Assembly (NCBI GenBank): GCA_963930655.1
Contig: OZ005621.1
Location: 17,905,001-17,969,000, forward strand
Direction: 5' to 3'
Length of the DNA stretch: 64,000 nucleotides
Origin: Myrica gale
Lineage: Eukaryota; Streptophyta; Magnoliopsida; Fagales; Myricaceae
Below the pieces are notes generated by a model. It searched no databases and had not been told where the DNA came from. It saw nothing but the letters and a program-made list of their open reading frames with translations. A program made the translations under genes and the position numbers. Positions within the stretch are counted from its first letter, which is position 1. Every line of letters begins with the position of its first letter. Of the stretch, positions 13,201 through 23,400 are shown piece by piece.

Positions 13201-14109
13201 TTACTTCGATTTGATGTCTGTTTGTACCACTTCCAGCTACCAATTAGATAAAGCATACTTACATTATTTTCTTCAAAATGTTCACATCCTTGTCTGGTTA
13301 GTCCCCGTTCTGACGAACTATATTCGAAAGTACAGTTCTGTACTTGTGCCCAGGGACGAAACTAGGGGGCCATGGCCCCCCCAGCTCCTCCAAATATTAG
13401 ATAAAGCATACTTACATTATTTTCTTCAAAATGTTCACATCCTTGTCTGGTTAGTCCCCGTTCTGACGAACTATATTCGAAAGTACAGTTCTGTACTTGT
13501 GCCCAGGGACGAAACTAGGGGGCCATGGCCCCCCCAGCTCCTCCAAATATTAAGTGGATTTTTTTTCCCTTAGCATAATTATTATTTTTCCTAACTATTT
13601 TCTTGTAGATTTTACATTTTGGGCTCTCCCAAACTTTATTTTTGTGAAACTGCCCCCCCTCCCCAAACATCTAATCCTAGCTTCGTCCCTGCTGAGTTGT
13701 GGCCACCAAGTTTTTGTGTTGATGACATGATTGGTACTCCTTTTGTTGATGACATGATTGGTACTCCTTTATAAATCTGTTGCTGAAGCAAATCATCATA
13801 ATTCCTTACTGATTGGAAAGAATAACAAAAGATTGCATGCTTAGAGTTGTGAATTAGTGGCAAATATAAATTCTAGTTTTGTGTTTCTCAGTCGTTGCAA
13901 TGTATCGAATGTACTTAAAAATTCCTTATCTGCAGTCCTGATAATTTATCCATTTTAGAGATCCCAAATTGAGACCCACGTTTGCCGAGATCATGGCTGC
14001 TCTAAAGCTGCTGCAGAAGCCCATAACCAGTTCTCAAGTTCCCAGACCTAATGCATCCATGGGCAGTAGCCGTGAGAAGGCTCAGCCATCACAAGTTGCA
14101 GAAGACTAA
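1281..14109 (+). CDS. SIS8: Raf-like MAPKKK, EDR1/SIS8 group (3' 11 exons; 5' end outside window)
   Basis: Serine/threonine kinase of the plant Raf-like MAPKKK family. Exons: 1281-1370, 1760-3033, 3156-3196, 5034-5102, 9284-9384, 10224-10302, 10410-10508, 10601-10669, 11599-11648, 11742-11918, 13959-14109; all have GT-AG borders and join in one open frame of about 732 residues. The N-terminal part visible is the end of the EDR1 domain ([17 protein letters not shown], then [12 protein letters not shown]). A long low-complexity linker with two alanine-rich runs follows. The kinase domain shows the glycine loop [17 protein letters not shown] with the ATP lysine, [16 protein letters not shown] and the APE-type motif APEVL, so it should be active. 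The linker motif [10 protein letters not shown] and the gene neighbours point to the SIS8/At1g18160 subgroup rather than EDR1 itself; the symbol means orthogroup only. Introns 5103-9283 and 11919-13958 are swollen by repeats. The 3' UTR probably runs to about 14450. Confidence 0.93.
2648..2675 (+). repeat. Perfect palindrome inside an alanine tract
   Basis: A 28-bp perfect inverted repeat centred on CCGCGG. GCT codons on the left and GCA codons on the right both encode alanine, so the coding strand can fold on itself without changing the poly-Ala product. A second alanine-rich run lies at about 2745-2800. Confidence 0.85.
5198..5357. repeat. Tandem duplication, 83-bp unit x2
   Basis: The unit beginning ttttgtgtgg at 5198 repeats from 5281 with only a few substitutions. 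It lies within the kinase intron just after the exon ending at 5102. No function is evident. Confidence 0.9.
6171..8805 (-). mobile_element. ORF1-only 'half-LINE' inserted in the older LINE
   Basis: The insertion is flanked by exact direct repeats ggtaaaccaaggtac (6156-6170 and 8806-8820; two more T may belong), the TSD length expected of target-primed reverse transcription. The left edge is oligo-T followed by gataagtaagccaat, i.e. a minus-strand 3' end ATTGGCTTACTTAT plus poly(A), shared with the LINE ending at 35512. Inside are ORF1-like coding remnants and a 3' tail but no endonuclease or reverse transcriptase. About 8420-8805 (the 5' end) is unrecognised. The element would have needed enzymes from an autonomous LINE. 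Confidence 0.85.
6404..8361 (-). pseudogene. Degenerate LINE ORF1 (gag-like) coding region
   Basis: The minus strand from 8361 reads a plant LINE ORF1-like sequence: [48 protein letters not shown] and GRGWILLAD. The signal continues in other frames through a GC-rich, Pro/Gly-rich linker (7748-6754) to a tail with [17 protein letters not shown] at 6480-6404. Frame changes at about 7900, 7230 and 6750 and internal stops show it is no longer translated as one protein. In plant LINEs this product is thought to bind the element RNA. Family assignment is from motif memory, not a search. Confidence 0.65.
9818..9850 (-). mobile_element. LINE 3'-end fragment
   Basis: The minus strand reads ATATATTGCTTACTTATCAG, close to the 3' terminus of the LINE family seen at 6171 and 35512. 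No poly(A) or TSD was seen, so this is a degraded scrap in the kinase intron 9385-10223. Confidence 0.4.
13243..13548. repeat. Tandem duplication, 153-bp unit x2
   Basis: Unit 13243-13395 is repeated at 13396-13548 with no difference I could find, so the duplication is recent or has been homogenised. The unit includes the left end of the small element starting at 13504 (equivalent position 13351). It lies in the last long intron of the kinase gene. Confidence 0.95.
13504..13691. mobile_element. Small terminal-inverted-repeat element (MITE-like, hAT-type ends)
   Basis: The ends are CAGGGACGAAACTAG and CTAGCTTCGTCCCTG, 14 of 15 bases inverted-complementary. Length is 188 bp with no coding capacity. 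The left end is also present at 13351 through the 153-bp duplication. No 8-bp TSD survives, so the superfamily rests on the CAGGG-type terminus. Confidence 0.6.
13718..13771. repeat. Tandem duplication, 27-bp unit x2
   Basis: gttgatgacatgattggtac plus a T-rich end is repeated directly at 13718 and 13745. It lies immediately beyond the TIR element, still in the kinase intron. Confidence 0.9.
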
Positions 14110-15073
14110 GACTAAAGTTGGGTAGAAGGCAAGCATTCAACCTTACTCTATGCTTCATATTGGAGTGCGAGCTACAAAAATTTGGATGAAGTTCTAGATT
14201 GCCTTGGACAAGTGTGAGAAAGTGATTGGTTGAAAATCATGACCCTAACATTCAATCTGATTTGAGATTGTGATTCTTTTTCCTCAATTCTCTCCCTTTT
14301 CGTTCCTTTTTTTTTTTGTAAAATTCTTCACGGTGTAGTTGTTCTGAAGGTTGTGTATTTCTGTACAGAAATCAATTGAAATTGTAGTCAAATGTTTGAA
14401 ATTTTTTCTCTCCGTGGAGTTCTATCAAGTAGTTGAAAAGAATTATGCGGCCCGGAATAGTGGCCATATGAGTGAAAAAGAAAAAGGATCTGTTTACATT
14501 TTCTCAAAGATGTTTTGAGGAGCTCCTGATCATGCTTAATAATGAGCAAAATTCATCAGAATTCGAGCACCCCTAGTTCATGTTTTCTATGCAGCTTTGA
14601 AATGCTGTAAAATGAAAGAGGCAGATTTTATTATTCAGGTTAGTTTTAATTAGTCCACTAGGTCTTGTGATATTATTCATGTTCAAACTAGTTGCTAGAG
14701 TAAGTTTAGTCCTAAATTGGTCTTATTGTCCTGAGGTGATCACCAGTGACTTCAGGACACATGTTAACCAATTTCATTTACGGATTCAAATCTGACACAT
14801 CACGGGGCTGCAGATATTATATTTTCCCCTTGCCATTGTTAGTTTCCAAATTCACGGAAGACAGACAGAGAGAAAATAACCTTATCCACTTTACCTTCGA
14901 TTGCCAGTTATTAATGTGTAGTTTCCCATTCCCTAAACTGCTAAACGCACCAATCATATTTGTGGATAAGGTAGGGACAAAATCCTACCTTATTGCAGTG
15001 AATATGCAACGAGTGTTCTTTCTGTCTGCTATCTTATATCTTAACCAAGCTTCTATTATCTTCCACCTCGAAA
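14110..15073. other. Kinase 3' UTR and intergenic spacer
   Basis: This contains the presumed 3' UTR of the kinase and the upstream region of the FKBP pseudogene. No further gene, RNA gene or mobile element could be supported. Confidence 0.5.
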
Positions 15074-16514
15074 GTGGCTACCATCTTTGGCTCCCCTCCG
15101 TTTCTCTCCCACCCCCTAACAAAGTCTCACTTCTCTTCATCATCACAAACACCTCCTCCTCCGCCACCAACCCCGCCCCTCACAACCTCAATCTCCAACA
15201 CCATCTCCCCAGCTAAGCACAACTTCATCCGAGCATCAAGCACCAGTCGCGGTTCAAGTACAAAAACAGAAACCAACTAAACGTTCCAGTATTTCTACAA
15301 CCAAGGTCGAAACCACAGACTGGATAGCTTCCACCTTAACTAGGCGGTTCGGGCTTGGTGCAGGGCTTGCATGGGCTGGCTTCCTTGCTTTCGGTGTAAT
15401 CTCTGAACAGATTAAGACTCGCCTTGAAGTCTCTCAACAAGAGGCAGAGACTAGGTTTGTGCTCTTAAGTTCACTGTCCGTCACAAAAACCCTTAATTGC
15501 TGCACGTAATTTAGTCTTGCTTGCTCAGTACTCCTATGTCAACCATTACGAGATGAGTTTTTTCGTGATAAAAGGGTTTGCAGTTGTTAATTACGTTTCT
15601 CTGCTAGTTTTCTGGAATGTCTACATATATCTCACCTAAAAAATTTCCTTTGTCATACAACACTTCAACTACAGGAGAAATCGAATTGTTTCACAGTCTG
15701 GGAATGGTCTGTATATGTGCAGAACGGCCTCTCTACGGTTGATTGCTTTAGGTACTTGATAGATTCATGCAGACTGTATTGCACTACTTTAATGTAACCA
15801 CTAGTTTTAATTGTAGTAGAACAATTTTTTTGTTTCCTTTTGGGTAAGGAGGTAGAACAAATCTTCTACCTATTATTAAAGTTCAACTTGTTAGTTTTAG
15901 TTCTTAAGAACGGGAAAAAGTTCGAAATTTTGCTGTATTATTGTATTTTGATGACAATTATGTTCCTCTGATCCTCAACAAAATCATCCTTTAAGATTTA
16001 ACGAGTGACAAGAATCTATAATCTGTCTTCTTCAGGAATGTTGATAAGGAAGAGGAGGTGGTCTTGCGTAATGGCACAAGGTACATTTTAAACTGTTCAT
16101 AACTTGACATTTAAAGTACATGGCTGTCCTCATTTTTCTTACACGCACAAGTTTTTGATCAGGTACTATGAGTTGAGAGTTGGTGGCGGGGCGCCCCCGA
16201 GGCCAGGAGTCTTGGTTGTTATCGATCTCAAGGGAAAAATAGAAGGCAGTGAGGAAGTGTTTGTGGATACATTAGATAGTGACAAGAAGCCATTGGCTAT
16301 AGTAATGGGCTCTAGACCATACAGCAAGGGAGTGTGTGAAGGGATAGAATACATATTGAGATGTATGAAGTCGGGGTAAAAGGAGAGTGATAGTTCCTCC
16401 TAGTTTGGGTTTGGGGAGAAGGGAGCAGAGTTAGGTTCTGGTGTGCAAATTTCCCCATTTGCAACTCTTGAGTACATCGTTGAGGTTGATAAGGTCTCTA
16501 CTGCACCAGCTTGA
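15074..16514 (+). pseudogene. FKBP17-2: FKBP17-2-like plastid peptidyl-prolyl isomerase, disrupted
   Basis: Exons 15074-15454, 16036-16080 and 16163-16514 have good GT-AG borders. The product would be a chloroplast-targeted FKBP-type immunophilin: a Ser/Pro-rich transit-like N-terminus, the hydrophobic stretch FGLGAGLAWAGFLAFGVISE, then an FKBP domain with YYELRVGGGAPPRPG, VVIDLKGKI and GSRPYSKGVCEGIEY. Lesions: the expected start codon is GTG (ATIFGSP follows) with no in-frame ATG upstream before the stop at 14999; the transit region and the TDWIAS segment are in different frames, shifting near 15235; after CMKSG the frame is lost at stop TAA 16377-16379, a second stop TAG follows at 16401, and the frame returns by about 16404-16415 to read VQISPFATLEYIVE up to TGA 16512. 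In Arabidopsis this gene sits next to the SIS8-like kinase, as here. Indel sequencing errors are an alternative for part of this. Confidence 0.8.
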
Positions 16515-18284
16515 ATTTGAGTTCTACTGGAGTGCTATTGACTTAGCTAAGATTGATTTTTTCTTTCTTACATGTGCGTGTATATTACCTCCCCCCCCCC
16601 CGGGGGGGGGGGGGGGGGGGGGGGGGGAGGGGGGTTCTCTTCTGTTTTGCACAAAGCATATTGCGTGAACAATACAGAAATCTTCGTTAGCTACTAGTTT
16701 TTTGTTTAGTTGCAGCAGTTGCAGTGAAGCATTCCAACGTAGAGGGCGATTCTTCCTGTGCAAGTAGGCTTTGATATCATCCCCTGCTTTGCGGCCAGAA
16801 TCTTTCAAACAGTAGCCTTAGAAAAAGAGTCTTTTTTCGAACAAGTTTTATGGCGACAGCACATGTTAACCCCCTATTTCCACATGCAAGGAAATGGACT
16901 CAGGTTCAACAAAGATAGTTGGCTAGAGAACAAATTTGAAGCAACACACGGTCACAACAGATCCACATCCCTTCTAATTTGGTGTTCAAATTAGATTCTT
17001 CATTTCTCCACAATATTCAATGATGTTCATATTAATTATCGTGCAATGTGAGCCTTACAACATTTAATGCATGTTGTATCTTTCTCTCTCTGAATTCAAC
17101 ATTCAATTCAGACAACAAAATTATAAAGGATCATGATCTGTCACAACGATGCACGTTGTTGGAGATGAGAAAAATTTATCTTGATTCTACTTCTCATGTA
17201 TGCAGGTCTAGAAGAGCTAGAGGAGAGGAGAGGGTGCACCAAAAGGGCTCCAAGAAAAAAGCAAAAGGGAACCTGTAATTGTTGTATAAGCCTCATAAGC
17301 CGGCATTTGGATGGTTGACTCGAGATTATTGTCTAATGTTGAGCTACAAAACATGATGATTGCTGCATGGTGCACCTAAATTATCAATTTTGAGGCATTT
17401 CACTCTTGAATTATCTATTACTGACACAATACATCCTAGATACATGATTTTCATTAAATTGAACTGAGAATTGGATAAAAAAAAAGAACCAATATACGTT
17501 GCATCTATGATTTTTTTATTAGCCCAAGCTTCAAAGTTAGTTGTGCTGGACAAATTAATTCATAGTGCGCCACTCTTCTGATGGAAGAAAGGAAAACCTC
17601 AATGACACCAAATGAGATTCAATTTATTTTAGACATAGATGGAGATAGAAGATTAACCCTTTATTTCTATTTCACCATCATTCCACCAAGGTAGAAGGTT
17701 CAAAACATCAAATATGATTCTAAATATTTCTATTAGCTCATATAATCAAGAGGAATTTGGTGGTTAGAGGTCATGGGTTCAGGTCTTTGTGACTACAAAA
17801 TTCCAAGGAGATGGACTCGTGCTAATATTTCAGCTTATTGATCACTTACCACTATTCATCTAGTGGGTTTTGATTTAAGCTATATCTCCAACTGTCTTAT
17901 GGGGAATACCTGCTTTATACTAACCTAACTAGTTGGAGACTGAATGGAAAAGGAAGTATGAGTACTATTCAACTAGGGCGAATGTCTGAAGTTTCAAAGT
18001 GCCAACTGAGCTGAAATCCCAACCACAAAAGCCTCCCGAGTCCCGTGGAAATAAGAGAGCACGTCAAGCATACCCCTTCCCTTAAGTAGATCATGGAGAA
18101 TAGTATACCAATCTCTGCGGTCAGATGTTCCTTGTTTTTTAATGGAATGACATGGGCTTCACCTTAGTTATACGCAACAGGCCAATCAAAACGAAATAAT
18201 ACCATAAACAAAAGCGAACAAAAGCCGCCAAAAAAAAAGTATTAGTGGCTCTCTTGTATTCCTGTTTCTATCATTTCGTGTGAT
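16515..18284. other. Intergenic spacer
   Basis: No gene could be supported. The only notable feature is the C/G homopolymer at 16591-16634. The segment at about 17755-17890 has a tRNA-promoter-like B-box string but no convincing SINE boundaries. Confidence 0.5.
16591..16634. repeat. C11-G26-A-G6 homopolymer block
   Basis: Eleven C are followed at once by 26 G, one A and six G, 77 bp after the FKBP reading frame ends. The block can form a C/G hairpin or a G-quadruplex. Exact length is uncertain because such runs are error-prone in sequencing. Confidence 0.8.
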
Positions 18285-18567
18285 TAGGGGTGGGATTTTT
18301 GTCCGCCGGTATCCGGAATTCCGGTACCGGCACCGGTTCCGAGCTCCGGCCACCGTATACCGGCCGGAACCGGATCCGGAACCGGTATAGGTTTTTAGGA
18401 AATACCGGTACCGGACCCGGTATCGGTAATTCCGCCGGTACTGGGCGAAATGCCGGTACCGGTTTTTTTATTTTTTATTCTTTAAAAAATTACAAAACGC
18501 ACAGCTTTGGACTTGGCCAAAATTGTTCGTTTTGGAAAAGGGTTTTCAAAACCCTTTTAAAGCACGC

Positions 18568-18615
<48 letters not shown>

Positions 18616-19822
18616 ACGGATCACAGTCAGTCAGTCACAGAGTCATTTTTTTCATATTGCTTCTTATTTTTTGTTCAATTTCATTTTCGTATCATTATAA
18701 TTTATTCATTCTAATTTATCAGTTGTTCAATAACTATTTTTTCATTTTGTTATCTGTTAATACAAAAAAAAAAATTCTTTGCAGGTTATTACAAAGGTTG
18801 TGCCGTGTGGTTACTGGTTAGTGCACACTGTCATTGAGGCATTGAGGTAAAATAAATTCACTAATTTTTCACTTATTTAGTAGTTCATTAGTTAATTTAA
18901 AATTTTAGAATGTATATTAGGACCTAGGTTGTGAAACTGAGGAGGATGGGCTTGAATGATTGGAGGATTTGGTTGTTACTTGTTTGTTGTTTGTTTGGCA
19001 AAGTGGAAGGTTCTTTTCACTGTGATCATATGCGGTGTGAATTGGTCTATCTGCATTCTGCTTTAATTTGGGGTTTTCTATGAAAATTATTTGGTTTGAT
19101 TTTTGTCATATTTAGTGAATTTGTTGGATCAATTGCAAATTTATACGAATTTTCAAATTGATTTACATGATGTTGTGAAACTGAATTTTGAATTTTGTGA
19201 TATAGTGATGTTTTGATTAAATTACCAATATTTTATTTCATCAATTCAACTATTCAATTTGTAATATTTGTAATTTCTTTTAGATGTAAATTTGTATAAT
19301 TTGTAGACTTTATGTATATGTGTAACTTGTAAATTTATTTCTATCATTCTTCTTTCATTGATGTATGTATATGATTTATTAATTTAATGCAATTGAAACA
19401 ACTATAGAATTGTAATTTTGGAACATGTAAATTATTATTACATTAAAAAAATAGTGGATCCAACATCCTATTCAAATTCTAAATTTGATATTTTGGATCC
19501 AACATCCATATTTAAAAACTTACTTATTAAATCAAGCCCAAGTTAAAAAGCCCGACAAATGCAATAGTAAAATAAGTCCAAGTTAAAAAGACTGAAAATG
19601 GAATAATCAAATAAGCCCAACTTAAAAGCTCTAAAAAAATAAGATTTTGGGCCGAAAATGGGCCCAAATTAGTTGTCGGAATTCCGGCATCCGGTACCGG
19701 GACTGCCGGAATTCCGGCAGTTCCCGGATCGGAACCGGATGCCTAAACAGGCATCCGGTTCTTACCGATACCGGAGCCGGAATTTGAAATTCCGGCTCTG
19801 GTACCTCCGGTACCCTGCCCTA
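18285..19822. mobile_element. Non-autonomous hAT-like element with CCGG-rich ends
   Basis: Starts TAGGGGTGGGATTTT and ends GGTACCCTGCCCTA, an imperfect terminal inverted repeat. It is flanked by 8-bp direct repeats cgtgtgat (18277-18284) and cgtgtgac (19823-19830), 7 of 8 identical. Both subterminal regions (18300-18470 and 19675-19815) are packed with CCGGTACCGG/CCGGAATTCCGG-type short inverted motifs, as in hAT transposase-binding regions. The 1538-bp interior is AT-rich, holds a CT microsatellite and encodes no transposase. Confidence 0.85.
18566..18615. repeat. (CT)n microsatellite
   Basis: About 25 CT dinucleotide units with two interruptions, inside the hAT-like element. Confidence 0.9.
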
Positions 19823-19963
19823 CGTGTGACAACATGGTCACCACCGTGAATTGTGGACTCAGTTTAATGAAATCTTTACTTAGGAAAAAAAAAGTCGCCA
19901 ACATAAGCAGTTGCAGACAGGAATAAACAACGGAGAAGAGAGAGCGTCATTGCCATGAGAACC

Positions 19964-20425
19964 TGTTACAAATGTATATGATTGTAACTGAAATCTCCTT
20001 TGTATTCAAATTACTGAATGAACATAACAAGAACGCCAATTCGAGGTGGCTAGCCTCCTTGCTAAGAAAACAATCTTCACAGATTCCATGCCTCTACAAG
20101 GCGATTAACTGCCCTATATTCTCATCTCCCCTAATGGGCCGGACCAAGTAAGAAGCTGCTAATGGGATAAAGGCCCACTCCACAATTAACTACTAACAAT
20201 CTACTAACATGGCCTAAGGCCCAACAAAATATAAAAGAGGCCCAAGGAACATCACCCTTAGCCACGTGGGATGCCCACTTGATTTTAGAATCACCGAACC
20301 ACTAAACTCAACTCCCCACTAAACTCAATTCCTTCCAGACTTAGCAAGATGTCGACTTTAACTTCTTCAGCCGCAAGACTCCACCTTTCTTCTTCAGCCT
20401 TCTTCAACCTTTTACAATCGTAACA
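19964..20425 (-). repeat. 3' LTR of the gypsy element
   Basis: 462 bp, TG...CA ends. It is the shorter, MITE-free copy and gives the ancestral LTR length. Confidence 0.95.
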
Positions 20426-20440
20426 ATACCTCTCTCCTCA
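20426..20440 (-). promoter_or_regulatory. Polypurine tract of the gypsy element
   Basis: The minus strand reads TGAGGAGAGAGGTAT immediately before the 3' LTR, the usual site of plus-strand DNA priming. Its TGA is also the likely terminal stop of pol. Confidence 0.75.
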
Positions 20441-23400
20441 AAACACCTTGCCCGCAAGGTGGGGAAAATCCTTCTGAAGCTGGAATAACTTCTCCCAAGT
20501 GGCGTCATCTGCTGTCTGCCGTGCCATTGAATGAGCACTTCAGTGACTGCTCGAGATCCGGACTTCGTAAGACGGCGATCAAGGACGACACTGGGCTCAG
20601 GGCGGAGATCTCCATGAGAATCAGTTGGTGGTAACGCTGGAAGGGGTGTCACGCGACTACCGATGTGGATTTTCAGCTGCGAGACGTGGAAGACCGGGTG
20701 AATCGACGATCCCGGTGGCAGTTCGAGGCGGTACGCGACAGCTCCAACCCGCTGAAGGACCAGAAAGGGCCCATAATAACGAGGGGACAATTTCTGATTA
20801 TGGCGTTGTATCACAGAGAGTTGCCGATAGGGCTGTAAACGGAGGTAGACTAGATCTCCCACACTGAACTCTCTTTCCCTTCTTTTCAAGTCAGCATATT
20901 TTTTCATCCTATTTTGCGATTTCTGCAGGTTCTCCCGAAGCAATGAGAGGAGCTGGTCGCGGGTGCGAAGAGTCTCATCTACAGCTGCCACTGCATTAGT
21001 TCCCGGTTCGTAGATCGGAAACCGGGGAGGTAAGTAGCCATAAACTGCTTCAAAGGGTGTCAATTTGGATGAAAAATTCATACTTGTGTTGTGGTGCCAC
21101 TCGGCCAGTGATAACCAATGAACCCAACCTTTAGGTTTGTCCCCAATCATACACCTTAAGTACCCTTCTATGCACTTGTTGATAGCCTCTGTTTGCCCAT
21201 CGGTTTGGGGGTGGTATGAGGTACTGTAGTTGAGTTTAACATCTTGCATGCGAAATAATTCCTGCCAAAAGTGACTGTGAAAACCGGATCTCTGTCAGAG
21301 ACTATGGTCTGAGGTAACCCGTGTAGCTTGAAGATATTATGCATGAATGTTTGAGCTACTGTCTTCGCAGTGTAAGGGTGTTTGAGAGGTGCAAAGTGAC
21401 TGTACTTAGTGAGTCGGTCTACTACCACGAGAATAACACTGAACCCTTGTGAAGTGGGTAAACCCTCAATGAAATCAAGTGATATATCTGTCCAAGGAGT
21501 AAGAGGGATTGGCAGTGGCTGTAGTAACCCAGCAGACAACATTGTTTAATACTTGTTTTGCTGGCATACTCGACACTGTTTGATATAGGCCTTAATTTCC
21601 TTCTTCATGCCTTTCCAATAGAAATCCCTTTTAGCTCGCTGATACGTTTTTTCATACCCTGCATGGCCCCCAACTGGGCTGTCATGAGTCAGTTGTAGAA
21701 CCTGCTCCTTAAGAGCCAAATTCTCCCCTATATACAGCTTACCCTTATAATGGAGTAATCCATTTACTAGGGTGTACTTCAAGGAATCCAGCTTCCCTTC
21801 ATTGAGCTTAGTGATGAGATCTTACAGGTTGCTATCAGTAGAATAGGTAGACCTTAAGTCATCCAACCATGAGGCAATTGAGAATGAAATAACCTTCAAT
21901 TCCCCTTGTTCCTCTCCTGGCAGCTCTTCAAACTTCCTGGACAGGGCGTCAGCTACCTTGTTGTCGCGTCCTTGCTTGTATTCTACTAGAAAATCATACC
22001 CTAAGAGCTTAGTGACCCATTTTTGTTGTAAGGGTGTTCCCACCTTTTGCTCTAAAAGGTGTTTTAGACTTTGCTGATCAGTGCGAATCTTGAAAGTTTG
22101 TCCTAGTAAGTAAGGCCTCCATTTTCTTACTGCACTTACTAAAGCCAATAGTTCTCGTTCATAGGTTGACATAGACAACATTCTCCCCTTCAAAGCCTTG
22201 CTGAAAAATGCTAGAGGGCGACCCACTTGCATGAGAACTGCTCCCACTCCACTGCCTGAAGCGTCACACTCAATCACAAAAGACTTAGTGAAATCTGGTA
22301 GGGCCAATACGGGTGGATTGGTCACTGCTTGCTTGAGTTGATTAAAGGCCATGAGAGCGTCATCATTCCATTGGAACCCATTCTTCTTAAGTAAGTTGGT
22401 TAAGGGGACTGCAATCATTCCATACCCCTTAATGAACTTGCGGTAATATCCCGTGAGACCTAGAAATTCCCTCAATGCCTTAAGAGATTTTGGAAGTGGC
22501 CAATCAAGCATAGCTTGCAGCTTGGAAGGATCTGCCCGAACCCATTGGGCAGAGATTATGTGACCCAAATAGTCCACTTCTCAACAAGCAAACCTACACT
22601 TAGAGTCCTTAGCAAAGAGTTGATGCTCCTGCAACACCTTTAGTGTAATTTCTAGGTGTTGTAAATGTTCTTTCATACTCTTGCTATATACTAAAATATC
22701 ATAAAAAAAAACCAGAATGAATTTTCGCAAATAAGGCTTAAAAACCTCATTCATTAGTGACTGAAAGGTAGAGGGTGCGTTTGTTAGCCCAAATGGCATC
22801 ACAAGAAACTCATAGTGCCCTTCGTGAGTTCGAAACGCTGTTTTGGGTACATCCTCCTCTCTTACCCGGATTTGGTGATAACCCGAGCGCAAATCCAGCT
22901 TTGAGAATACCCTTGCTCCATATAGTTCGTCCAGCAGTTCGTCAATGACCGGTATTGGAAATTTGTCTTTGATTGTAGCACTATTTAGGGCTCTATAGTC
23001 TACACATAGTCGCCAACTCCCATCCGCCTTACGAACCAATAATACGGGGGAAGAAAAAGGGCTTTGGGAAGCTCTAATAACCCCCGATTTCAGTAACTCC
23101 TGCACTATCTTCTCAATCTCATCCTTTTGAAAGTAAGTATAACGATAGGGTCGTACACTAATCAGTTGAGCTCCTTCATGCAGTACAATCGCATGATCAC
23201 ATGACCTATTAGGAGGCAGCCCTTGAGGTTCCCCGAAAACCATAGGAAAACGCCTCAACAATTCTGCCACTTCAGCATTGTTATTTTGATTCTCTCGGTC
23301 ACAATTATCCTCCACTACCATCTGTACAATCAACCCTCTCCGCTCTCCTTTGATCATCTTGAGTTTAACTGTATCTTGCATAAATTGTGAGGCCACCAGC

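Noticed and set aside
13097..13573. A 158-codon open frame with an internal exact repeat
   Set aside because: It lies in a kinase intron and is open only because the 153-bp tandem duplication happens to be a multiple of three. No domain and no splice logic.
17755..17890. SINE-like segment with gggttcaggtc
   Set aside because: Only a B-box-like string; no A box, tail or duplication boundaries.
18290..18714. Open frames rich in Gly/Arg/Thr and Ser/Leu
   Set aside because: They arise from the CCGG subterminal repeats and the CT microsatellite of the hAT-like element.
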